A stretch of 64,000 nucleotides of DNA from CAIPAT01 sp041665605 (GTDB lineage Bacteria > Verrucomicrobiota > Lentisphaeria > Victivallales > Victivallaceae), in assembly GCA_041665605.1 (NCBI GenBank), contig JBAYIO010000001.1:1-64000 (forward strand), written 5' to 3'. Every line of letters starts with the position of its first letter. The stretch's first letter is position 1. Of this stretch, positions 8,225 through 15,244 are shown one piece after another. The notes below the pieces were generated by a model that was not told the origin of the DNA, made no database searches, and saw nothing but the letters and a program-made list of their open reading frames with translations. The position numbers and the translations under genes are program-made.

Positions 8225-9094
8225 TTAGAGAATGCCGCAGCGCTTCAGGGCGGCGGCCAGCTTCTCTCTGCCGCCGGCGCTGATTTCACAGAGCGGCAGA
8301 CGGAACTCTTCCGCGATCATGCCTTTCATCGCCATCGCGGTTTTAACCGGAATCGGATTAGTTTCAACAAACAGATCACGGAACAGGCAATAGTATTTCT
8401 TATGCAGTTTCATCGCCTTGGCGAAATCACCCGCGGCCGCGGCATTGACCATCTCTTTGAGTTCGGCCGGAATAATGTTCGACGCCACGCTGATAATGCC
8501 GGTTGCGCCGACAGCCATCATCGGGACAGTCAGCATGTCATCGCCGCTCAATACCGTGATGTCGCAAGCATCCAGAATGGCGGAAACGCGCTCAACCGCG
8601 CCGCCGGCTTCCTTGACCGCGACAATCAGCGGATTTTTGCTCAGGCGGGCAATCGTCTCAACTGCAATCGGCACACCGGAGCGGCCTGGAACGTTATACA
8701 GCACCACCGGCAGCCCGGTCTCGTCGGCAACTGTGGAAAAATGGCGGTAAAGCCCTTCCTGGGTCGGCTTGTTGTAGTAAGGCGTGACTTGAAGGGTCGC
8801 TTCGGCGCCGGCGGCTTTGGCATGCCTGGTCAGTTCAATGGCTTCGGAAGTGGAGTTGGCTCCGGTTCCGGCAATGATCAGGCAGCGCTTTTTCGCGGTT
8901 TCGATAGTAACTTCAATTACTTTCATGTGTTCTTCGAAAGATAAGGTCGGCGATTCGCCGGTGGTGCCGACCGGAACAATCCCGTCCACGCCGCCGGCAA
9001 TCTGGAATTCAACCAGTTCCCGCAGCTTGCCGAAATCAACGGCACCCTGGGAAAAAGGCGTTACCAACGCTGTATAAACACCCTGCATTTCCAT
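8225..9094 (-). CDS. dapA: 4-hydroxy-tetrahydrodipicolinate synthase
   Basis: The 289-residue enzyme condenses pyruvate with aspartate semialdehyde, the first committed step to lysine and diaminopimelate. The Schiff-base lysine is K161 (VAVKEAGG), the catalytic tyrosine Y133 (VLYNVPGRSG) and the substrate threonines T44/T45 (PVGTTGESPT), all at the positions expected from the E. coli enzyme. Length is normal for the family. An AGGAGA site precedes the ATG. The gene stands alone between its own promoter-like sequence (9143-9171) and a clear terminator. It is probably a true DapA rather than an N-acetylneuraminate lyase relative, given these motifs. Confidence 0.95.
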   Translation of the reverse strand: MEMQGVYTALVTPFSQGAVDFGKLRELVEFQIAGGVDGIVPVGTTGESPTLSFEEHMKVIEVTIETAKKRCLIIAGTGANSTSEAIELTRHAKAAGAEATLQVTPYYNKPTQEGLYRHFSTVADETGLPVVLYNVPGRSGVPIAVETIARLSKNPLIVAVKEAGGAVERVSAILDACDITVLSGDDMLTVPMMAVGATGIISVASNIIPAELKEMVNAAAAGDFAKAMKLHKKYYCLFRDLFVETNPIPVKTAMAMKGMIAEEFRLPLCEISAGGREKLAAALKRCGIL

Positions 9095-9142
9095 ATATAT
9101 CTCCTGATATAGTAGCTTATAAAGTTAAATATTTATCCTCTT

Positions 9143-9171
9143 AAGATAGCCTTTCCGGACGAATAAATCAA
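9143..9171 (-). promoter_or_regulatory. dapA: Candidate promoter of dapA
   Basis: On the minus strand TTGATT (9171-9166), a 17-base spacer and TATCTT (9148-9143) lie about 50 bases upstream of the dapA start. The -10 matches the consensus at four of six positions. No lysine riboswitch fold was recognised in the leader. Confidence 0.4.
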
Positions 9172-9387
9172 TATCGAGGACAAAGTTTGCCACAAGTTTT
9201 TCCTGATGCCAAATCCTCTTTTTACCGTATCTGTCCGGACACCGCCCAGCGCGTTTCCGTAATCCGTACCATATGAACTTTATGGGTATTATAGGCATTG
9301 GGGAAGACTGGAGTTCCTGGATATTGCCGTTCCCGGCAATCGCTCACCCATCCCGGTATTCCCGGTCTTCCATAATCACGATAAAGA

Positions 9388-10221
9388 TCATTTTTCATGA
9401 TATAAAAGAGCAATATAGTCGGTTGGCGGGACACCGGTGTGTGCCTTGAAGACTTTGCTGAAATGAAATGAATCTTTGAAGCCGTGTTTTTCCGCAACAT
9501 CAGTTATCTTGATATTTTTACCAGCCAGCATTGCCGCCGCGTGATTTATTTTTACCTGCGAGATATAGTGTTTAGGTAATATGCCAACATCTTGCGTAAA
9601 TACCCGGCGGAACTGGGAAATACTCATATTACAATATTCCGCCATTTCCGCAACAGTCCACCAGCGCAGGATGTTATTGTGAATTTCCTTTATAAGCATG
9701 GAGATCGAATGATGATTGCTCTCAGCGTTGAAATTACTGCCGGATTCGAGAAAAATATCTAGAATCATTTGTTGCAGCAGCATATTTGCCCGGTATTGGG
9801 ATGTGATTGCCGGATCGCGGCTTAATTCAATGATTGGAAGCAGGCGTCTGGCTTTACCGAATGGAACTATTCCGTTGTCAATCATTCCTGCCCGATTCAT
9901 CCGGTCGGCTAGTGGACCGCAAAAACAGATATAATCTTCAATGTAGTAATCGTTCATCCCCCCATAACCGTGTTTGACCCCGGGGCCCATCAATATCGCA
10001 TTTCCCGGCTTTACATCATGTGCATTGCCGGATGAATCCATGAACCATCCGTGACCGTCAAACATATGAGATAACGAATAGAACTCAAAATATCGCCGTA
10101 TTTTAGGCTGGGTTGCCGGTGTTATTAATTCCCGGTGCGCACGAAATATCCATAGTCCATAGTTTAGAATAAAAGCAGGACATTCAGATTTTGGAAGCGG
10201 ACTGACCCAGAAGTTTTCCAT
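9388..10221 (-). CDS. AraC-family transcriptional regulator
   Basis: The 277-residue protein has an N-terminal cupin-like ligand-binding region (about 30-140, including GNAILMGPGVKHGYGG) and a C-terminal AraC double helix-turn-helix (about 175-272). The first HTH includes TVAEMAEYCNMSISQFRRVF and the second ITDVAEKHGFKDSFHFSKVF, which keeps the signature G-F-x-x-x-x-x-F-x-x-x-F-K. This type usually activates carbohydrate-use genes in response to a sugar. It is divergent from the DUF4091 gene at 10471, its likeliest target. No strong ribosome binding site precedes the chosen start. Confidence 0.9.
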   Translation of the reverse strand: MENFWVSPLPKSECPAFILNYGLWIFRAHRELITPATQPKIRRYFEFYSLSHMFDGHGWFMDSSGNAHDVKPGNAILMGPGVKHGYGGMNDYYIEDYICFCGPLADRMNRAGMIDNGIVPFGKARRLLPIIELSRDPAITSQYRANMLLQQMILDIFLESGSNFNAESNHHSISMLIKEIHNNILRWWTVAEMAEYCNMSISQFRRVFTQDVGILPKHYISQVKINHAAAMLAGKNIKITDVAEKHGFKDSFHFSKVFKAHTGVPPTDYIALLYHEK

Positions 10222-10287
10222 AATGACGTTTTTTTACATTTAATTATTCTTTTTATGCATTTCTATTATTCAAATATCACTCTATAC

Positions 10288-10293
10288 TATAAT
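10288..10293 (+). promoter_or_regulatory. Isolated -10 hexamer for the DUF4091 gene
   Basis: A perfect TATAAT stands in the AraC/DUF4091 divergent region with no recognisable -35 at 16-18 bases. That is the layout expected when an AraC-type activator replaces the -35 contact. This is inference only. Confidence 0.3.
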
Positions 10294-10377
10294 TGATGAG
10301 GTTATTTTGTGGAATAAATATACATTCCAGTTTTTTAAAAGCAATTTTAAATGGAGCGTGTTCATGACTATTACTAA

Positions 10378-10458
10378 TGCAAAATTAGTCAAAGCAGGAA
10401 AGCTGTCAGGTTTAATTTCACACTCATAGAACTCCTTAATATATTGAATAAAGGCTGA
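10378..10458 (+). pseudogene. Fossil pseudopilin N-terminus
   Basis: In frame with base 10411 the sequence reads SRKAVRFNFTLIELL and then runs into NILNKG and a TGA. FTLIELL is the start of the prepilin methylation site found intact in three genes of this window. The DNA TTTCACACTCAT(A/C)GAACTCCT is shared with 14525-14545 apart from one base. Upstream in frame there is a TAA at 10375 and no start codon, so this cannot be expressed as a pilin. It appears to be the 5' remnant of a deleted pseudopilin gene. Confidence 0.6.
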
Positions 10459-10470
10459 TTTAAAGTAAAA

Positions 10471-12096
10471 ATGAGAAAAACGTTAAAAAACATCCCGGCC
10501 GCGACAACGGATCTGTCGGAATTACGTGAATGCCGGCTGGAAGAGTTCCGGATAGGGCCGGTGGCTCGCATAAAGATCAACCAGCTTCCTGAAAGCGAAA
10601 CTTTCTCTCCGCTGGCTGTGGCGGGAACTGTTTTCAGTTGCATAGCCGCCATACGCAGCCGCTTACCGGTAAAAGCTCTGTGCATAAAGATTAACGGAAC
10701 GCTTGCCGGCAAGGTGTTTCCTGTTAAAATGGTGATTTTTCCGGAAGAGGCAACACTGCTGCCGGATGTAGTAAGCGATGATGAAACAGTTGATATTGCA
10801 GGTAATTCCACCGCTATTTTTCTGTTAGTTTTTGACTTGCCGGAAAATATTGCCCCAGGGAAACATAAGCTGACGCTTACGGCTAAATCAGCCAGTCACC
10901 ATTCCCGGCAGAAATCTTTTTTCATCAAAGTCCTGCCTCCGGTATCTGCGAAAACGCTAAAAACACCGCTGGTTAATTTCTGGCCGCACTGGGAAACCTT
11001 TTGCCAGCATTACCATATTGAATTGTGGTCTGAAGCGTTTTGGCAAATGGCGGAGCATTATTTGCGCGAAATGGCCGCCGGCGGCATGAATGTGATTATG
11101 GCAAGCATTAATTATGATCCGTTCCTCTATCCGCTACCGCCATGTTACCATCAATATAATTATTATCCGGGGATGGTGGTGTGGCAGAAAGACGCTAAAG
11201 GCAAATGGTCTTTCCAATACACAAATTATGACCGTTACGTGACATTGAATATGCAGCTCGGAATTAATAGAGAAATCGAGTGTCATGCCATGTTGCCATG
11301 CAAAACTCAATTACCGGAAATTGTTTACCTCGATTTGTCCAGCGGAGAATTGGTGCGGATAACTACCCGCAGCGATGCCGATGAATATCTTGAGGCATGG
11401 AGCGCTTTTCTGACTGATTTTATTGCACATAACCGCACGAAAGGCTGGGAAGGATTGCTGACTGTCTGTCCTTACGATGAACCTTCTGATCCGGTGAGTT
11501 TCCGGCGTGCCGCCCGGCTGGTGCGGCAAATTGCCCCGGAGATCAGGATTACTGCCGCAATTACAGCGGCGACGGCGCTTGAGCTTATCGATTGCATCGA
11601 TATTGCCACTGTTCATCTGTCGGCCAGTTATGACGAGGCCGGCATTATAAAACTTCGCGATGCCGGAGTGGAAGTCCGCTGGTATAACTGTTGTAATCCG
11701 GATTGGGGAAATACTCTTTTCTGCTGTGAACTGTCAGACTCCTACCGCATCAGTTGGATGACTGCTGCCGGAGGATTCAATGGTTTTCTCCGCTGGTCAA
11801 TCATCGACTGGCCGGAAATGGTTTTCGAGAATCCGGGGTTTAACTGGCCTACCGGCGATACCCATCTTCTTTATCCCGGCAGAAACGGGCCGCTCGAATC
11901 GCTTCGCTGGCATGCCTATAAGCAGGGGCAACAGGATCTGCGAGTGTTTATGAGTCTTCCTCCCGGCATTGAACGTGATGCATTATTGACCGAACTCGGG
12001 GTATGCAGACCGGTAAAATGGAGAGAATGTCCAGGCATGCTGCAACAACGCCTGTACCATCTCATTGAGAGTTATCAGCATGCGGGACAATTATAA
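10471..12096 (+). CDS. DUF4091-type glycoside-hydrolase-like protein
   Basis: The 541-residue product has an N-terminal beta-sandwich region (about 1-165) and a TIM-barrel-like region with the C-terminal DUF4091 signature. That signature is seen in GFNGFLRWSIIDWPE (about 430-445), then HLLYPGRNGPLESLRWHAYKQGQQD (about 470-495), where a Tyr-Pro-Gly stretch precedes a Glu-Ser-x-Arg pair. DUF4091 proteins are common in polysaccharide-degrading gut and soil bacteria and are thought to be glycosidases; the exact activity is not established. No signal peptide is visible. The ATG at 10471 has only an A-rich leader and no clear Shine-Dalgarno. Divergent transcription from the AraC gene suggests regulation by it. 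Confidence 0.8.
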   Translation: MRKTLKNIPAATTDLSELRECRLEEFRIGPVARIKINQLPESETFSPLAVAGTVFSCIAAIRSRLPVKALCIKINGTLAGKVFPVKMVIFPEEATLLPDVVSDDETVDIAGNSTAIFLLVFDLPENIAPGKHKLTLTAKSASHHSRQKSFFIKVLPPVSAKTLKTPLVNFWPHWETFCQHYHIELWSEAFWQMAEHYLREMAAGGMNVIMASINYDPFLYPLPPCYHQYNYYPGMVVWQKDAKGKWSFQYTNYDRYVTLNMQLGINREIECHAMLPCKTQLPEIVYLDLSSGELVRITTRSDADEYLEAWSAFLTDFIAHNRTKGWEGLLTVCPYDEPSDPVSFRRAARLVRQIAPEIRITAAITAATALELIDCIDIATVHLSASYDEAGIIKLRDAGVEVRWYNCCNPDWGNTLFCCELSDSYRISWMTAAGGFNGFLRWSIIDWPEMVFENPGFNWPTGDTHLLYPGRNGPLESLRWHAYKQGQQDLRVFMSLPPGIERDALLTELGVCRPVKWRECPGMLQQRLYHLIESYQHAGQL

Positions 12097-12408
12097 ATGT
12101 AATTGCGGTCTGTCCGCTTTATTTGATTGGCTTTATTTTTTTAAGCATAAATAATTTAATTTATGGTTATTAAATGCTGTCTTAATTTTAAAAAGTCAAA
12201 GCATGAGATATTAAAGTATTATACCTGCAAAAGCTCTAATCCGAATAATTCACAAACTAATGGTGAAATACTGCAATCTGCTCAAAGTAAAGCTGTTGCC
12301 GATGTTCTCGCCGCAGCGCTGCTGCGACTGCGGCATCGTCAGGAACTTTCTTTTTGAGCAAATTTTCGTCTTTCATCCTTTTTTTATGAATAATTCAGGC
12401 TGGACCTA
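12097..12408. other. Intergenic region with a GC-rich hairpin
   Basis: No supported gene. A 64-codon frame at 12163 lacks a ribosome binding site and any domain. At 12310-12334 GCCGCAG pairs with CTGCGGC, and an outer CGATG/CATCG pair may extend the stem. A T-rich stretch (TTTCTTTTT) starts about 13 bases later, so this may be a weak terminator of the DUF4091 gene. Confidence 0.4.
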
Positions 12409-12437
12409 TTGACTTTACGATATGCATCTCTTATAAT
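12409..12437 (+). promoter_or_regulatory. Near-consensus sigma70 promoter of the regulator-pseudopilin operon
   Basis: TTGACT (12409-12414), exactly 17 bases, then TATAAT (12432-12437). Eleven of twelve consensus positions match. It lies 46 bases ahead of the regulator start codon and is partly covered by the direct repeats at 12429-12462. Confidence 0.75.
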
Positions 12438-12462
12438 ATCTCATGGTATCTTATAGTATCTC
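12429..12462 (+). promoter_or_regulatory. Direct-repeat operator overlapping the -10 region
   Basis: TCTTATAATATCTC (12429-12442) and TCTTATAGTATCTC (12449-12462) differ at one base and start 20 bases apart, about two helical turns. They cover the -10 hexamer and the expected start of transcription. The placement fits autorepression by the GntR/LacI-type protein encoded next. Confidence 0.55.
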
Positions 12463-12483
12463 TTAATTTTACGAGTTGGACTT

Positions 12484-13584
12484 TTGGCGATGGAAATGTT
12501 TGAACTGAAAAAAAACACAGTTTACAATCATCTTAGAAAAGAGATTGTTTCCGGTCGTTTGCGTTCCGGAAAACTGCCGCGTGAAACAGAACTGGCTAAA
12601 AGTCTGGGTGTGGGAAAAGTAACGCTGCGCGATTCGCTCTCCCGGCTGGAAGATGAAGGCTATATAAAACGCATTCATGGCAAAGGTACATTTGTCTATC
12701 CCGACGGCGCAGCCACGGCCGCCGCCACTATCATGGTCATTCACGGCGGCGGCAGCGGTTTTGAACTGCCATGGCATTATATTGTGCCGGAAATCACCCG
12801 CTGCGCCACAGAAAACCAGTTAAAGGCATTTATCATGACCGATATCGCGATAAACATGTTTTCCGAATCCGATATCCGGGAGTTTGTCAAATCCAACCAT
12901 ATTATCGGCATTGCTGCCGTGATGAACGGTTTTAACGGACAGGAACCGATTCTGGCAAAAATGAGATCCGCAGGGGTTCCCGCAGTAATCGTTCACGCCA
13001 AGATGGATGACGCAAAGATCACCGGCTTCGCCTGTATCTCTGTCTCCGAGCGAGATGGCTGGGAAGCGGCAATCGCATATCTGGCCGGCCTCGGTCACCG
13101 GAAGATCGCAATAATCGGACAGACAACATCCAGTTTACGCGGATATTCCATGCAGGAAAGTTTGCAATTACTGAAAAAATATCAAGCAGCGGTTGACGAA
13201 TCGCTGATTCGCATGGCTAAATTTGACAGGCAGGATATTATTGAAAATGTCAAGGCTCTCTATTCAAATCCGGCGGACAGGCCGACTGCTGTTCTATGCT
13301 ATTCCGATTTCTACGCAATCTATGTCTATGACGCGCTGAAAGAATTGAAGCTCCGCATTCCGCAGGATGTGGCGGTCATGGGCATCTGCGGCTATCCCGA
13401 CGCGCGATTATTGAACCCGCCGCTCTCAACCATTGATTACGGCTACGCTAAATTCGCGGAAATGGCGGTGGAAATGCTTCAGGAACCGGAAAAGTGGATC
13501 GGCCCGGACGGAAAAGTCAAACTGCGGCAGAAGCCGTTTAAACTGATTAAAAGACAAAGTACCGAACTGATACGGAAAACTTAA
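12484..13584 (+). CDS. GntR-type HTH regulator with LacI-like ligand-binding domain
   Basis: Of 366 residues, the first 75 are a GntR winged helix (YNHLRKEIVSGRLRSGKLP, ELAKSLGVGKVTLRDSLSRL, GYIKRIHGKGTFV). The rest is a periplasmic-binding-protein-like sensor domain as in LacI or AraR (DAVLAGLGHRKIA-like phrase at AYLAGLGHRKIAIIG; PQDVAVMGICGY near the end). Such chimeras repress carbohydrate genes until a sugar binds. The frame opens with TTG at 12484; ATG codons at 12490 and 12496 are equally plausible starts, and no strong ribosome binding site decides. It heads an operon with two pseudopilins and a large secreted protein. Confidence 0.9.
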   Translation: MAMEMFELKKNTVYNHLRKEIVSGRLRSGKLPRETELAKSLGVGKVTLRDSLSRLEDEGYIKRIHGKGTFVYPDGAATAAATIMVIHGGGSGFELPWHYIVPEITRCATENQLKAFIMTDIAINMFSESDIREFVKSNHIIGIAAVMNGFNGQEPILAKMRSAGVPAVIVHAKMDDAKITGFACISVSERDGWEAAIAYLAGLGHRKIAIIGQTTSSLRGYSMQESLQLLKKYQAAVDESLIRMAKFDRQDIIENVKALYSNPADRPTAVLCYSDFYAIYVYDALKELKLRIPQDVAVMGICGYPDARLLNPPLSTIDYGYAKFAEMAVEMLQEPEKWIGPDGKVKLRQKPFKLIKRQSTELIRKT

Positions 13585-13601
13585 CCCAGGGAGGTTTAGA
13601 A

Positions 13602-14333
13602 ATGAAAAAGGCAAATTTTACACTCATTGAACTCCTCGTGGTGATCGCGATCATCGCAATTTTGGCCTCAATGCTGCTCCCGGCGCTGAACAAAGCCAGG
13701 GAAACCGCCAGAAAATCACTATGCGCTTCAAATTATGCGCAATTGTCCAAATCCGTCATAATGTATTCAGAGGATTATGGAGGCATGCTGCCGCCATACT
13801 GGAATAACGGCGCGAACTGGGGTGGCAGCACCGCGGGGGTTATAGCTCAAGGCGCTTTAGGCAAATGCTGCCTCCTGGCTCCGTATCTGAACTTAAAAGA
13901 TAACCATGTTCCAATAGGCCAGATTAACGCCAACGGAACACGAAGTGTTTTTGCGTGTCCATCGGTTGCGGCGCTTTCTAACGAGATTATTGCAAAACCG
14001 CTCACCCGGCAATACACCGTTGGAGTCAACAATTATCTTACTGGTGTAACAACTTGTAATTTGGTTAAGCTCAGCCGTTTCACCAAAACCAGCAGCACGA
14101 TGTTTTTTATCGATTATGCCACAGCCAATACCAATGATACACCTCAAGTGATGAATTCGACCAATGCCAATTACAGGCCTGGTTTCCTCCATGCAAGCGG
14201 AAGCAATATCAGTTTTCTGGACGGACACGTCGAGTTCCGGAAGTATGGAAAATATCCGTTCGGCGGCGTATATATCACCCCTGGCGACAAAACTTTCTGG
14301 GGATTTGACGGCAGTAATCTTTATTTTAAATAA
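13602..14333 (+). CDS. Type II secretion-like pseudopilin with C-terminal soluble domain (first of tandem pair)
   Basis: The 243-residue protein opens with a class III prepilin signal (MKKANFTLIELLVVIAIIA): short basic leader, Phe at +1 of the methylated pilin, Glu at +5 and a hydrophobic helix to about residue 30. The remaining 210 residues have the layout of the Lentisphaerota/Planctomycetota pilin-like families: an ALNKARETARK helix, then a disulfide-capable domain (Cys41, Cys93) and a late F-L-D-G-H-V-E motif. These are exported and inserted in the inner membrane by prepilin peptidase. GGGAGG seven bases upstream of the ATG is a strong site. It follows the regulator stop by 17 bases. Confidence 0.85.
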   Translation: MKKANFTLIELLVVIAIIAILASMLLPALNKARETARKSLCASNYAQLSKSVIMYSEDYGGMLPPYWNNGANWGGSTAGVIAQGALGKCCLLAPYLNLKDNHVPIGQINANGTRSVFACPSVAALSNEIIAKPLTRQYTVGVNNYLTGVTTCNLVKLSRFTKTSSTMFFIDYATANTNDTPQVMNSTNANYRPGFLHASGSNISFLDGHVEFRKYGKYPFGGVYITPGDKTFWGFDGSNLYFK

Positions 14334-14344
14334 TGTGGCAGTTG

Positions 14345-14509
14345 TTGAAAATTTAAAGCGGCTTGCGCCGCGGCGCTTGAATTGCAACCATTGACTGCGG
14401 AACGGCGGCGGCAATGCTTCAGGAACCGGAAAAGCAAAACCGTTTAAACTGAATATAAAGACAAAGTATGGAACTAAAATAAAAAAACTTAAACCAGGGA
14501 GGTTTAAAA
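14345..14509 (+). repeat. Degenerate duplicate of the regulator gene's 3' end
   Basis: Bases 14413-14434 match 13473-13494 exactly (the regulator codons for A/EMLQEPEK). After a gap equal to about 36 bases of the original, the match resumes at CCGTTTAAACTGA and continues through AAGACAAAGTA and the AACCCAGGGAGGTTTA leader of the pseudopilin. Upstream, CAACCATTGA(T/C)TACGG-like sequence also corresponds. This marks a tandem duplication that carried the end of the regulator plus the first pseudopilin's start region; the regulator fragment has since decayed. Confidence 0.75.
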
Positions 14510-15205
14510 ATGAAAAAAACAAATTTCACACTCATCGAACTCCTCGTTGTGATCGCGATCATCGCAATTTTGGCCTCAATGTTGCTCCCGGCGCTGAACA
14601 AAGCCAGAGAGCAGGCCAGAAAAGCGACCTGCGCCAATAATTTGTCGCAAATTGGAAAAGGGTTTCTATTTTATGCTAATGACTACCAGGATTTTCTGCC
14701 GCTCTATCGTGACGGGCTGAATGGAGCAGCAACCAAATACTGGTACGGAGGCGATAAATCCAACGGCCTGATCGCGACCTACCTGAGCTTGAACGATGTC
14801 GGCGCTGCAATCGGGATGATGGGAACACGCGGCGCCAAATTATACAGGAGCAAATTAAGCTGCCCGACGCAGATGGATATTGCGGGACAGATACTTTACT
14901 CCTATGGGTACAACCGCTTTACCTACTCTCCATGGGCATCCACCGGCAAAGTTTCCAGGTTCAAAACGCCCTCCCGCACCATGATGCTTTCTGAAATTAA
15001 AGTGCTTGAGTCCAATAGCGGCAATGGCTACTGCGTGGACTCTATTGATCCCGCTACCATTAATGCCATAACCCCCAGGCATACATTTACCACCAATAAC
15101 GTTTACTGTGACGGTCATATCGACAATAAAAAAATCGTTGACGTGCCCAGCAATGTCTATAAGGCGTTCTGGATGCCGGGCGATGTGGCAAAACAGACTC
15201 AGTAA
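14510..15205 (+). CDS. Pseudopilin with C-terminal soluble domain (second of tandem pair)
   Basis: The 231-residue product shares a nearly identical first 32 residues with the preceding pseudopilin (MKKTNFTLIELLVVIAIIA then ILASMLLPALNKARE), then diverges strongly. The C-terminal domain keeps only the general layout, with YANDYQDFLP, a Cys pair around the middle and a late H-x-x-x-x-x-N-V-Y-C-D-G-H motif. The leader before the ATG (GGGAGGTTTAAAA) is a copy of the first pilin's leader. So the pilin N-terminus and its translation signal were duplicated and the distal domain replaced or rapidly changed. Expected location is the inner membrane with the domain outside. Confidence 0.85.
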   Translation: MKKTNFTLIELLVVIAIIAILASMLLPALNKAREQARKATCANNLSQIGKGFLFYANDYQDFLPLYRDGLNGAATKYWYGGDKSNGLIATYLSLNDVGAAIGMMGTRGAKLYRSKLSCPTQMDIAGQILYSYGYNRFTYSPWASTGKVSRFKTPSRTMMLSEIKVLESNSGNGYCVDSIDPATINAITPRHTFTTNNVYCDGHIDNKKIVDVPSNVYKAFWMPGDVAKQTQ

Positions 15206-15244
15206 CATATAAATGTAATATATTAAATAAGGAGATTCAGGAAG

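Noticed and set aside
8132..8944. 270-codon frame antisense to dapA
   Set aside because: Mirror frame of a confidently identified gene; no domain or start signal.
9095..9387. Lysine riboswitch in the dapA leader
   Set aside because: The leader between the promoter-like sequence and start is too short (about 50 bases) and shows no such fold.
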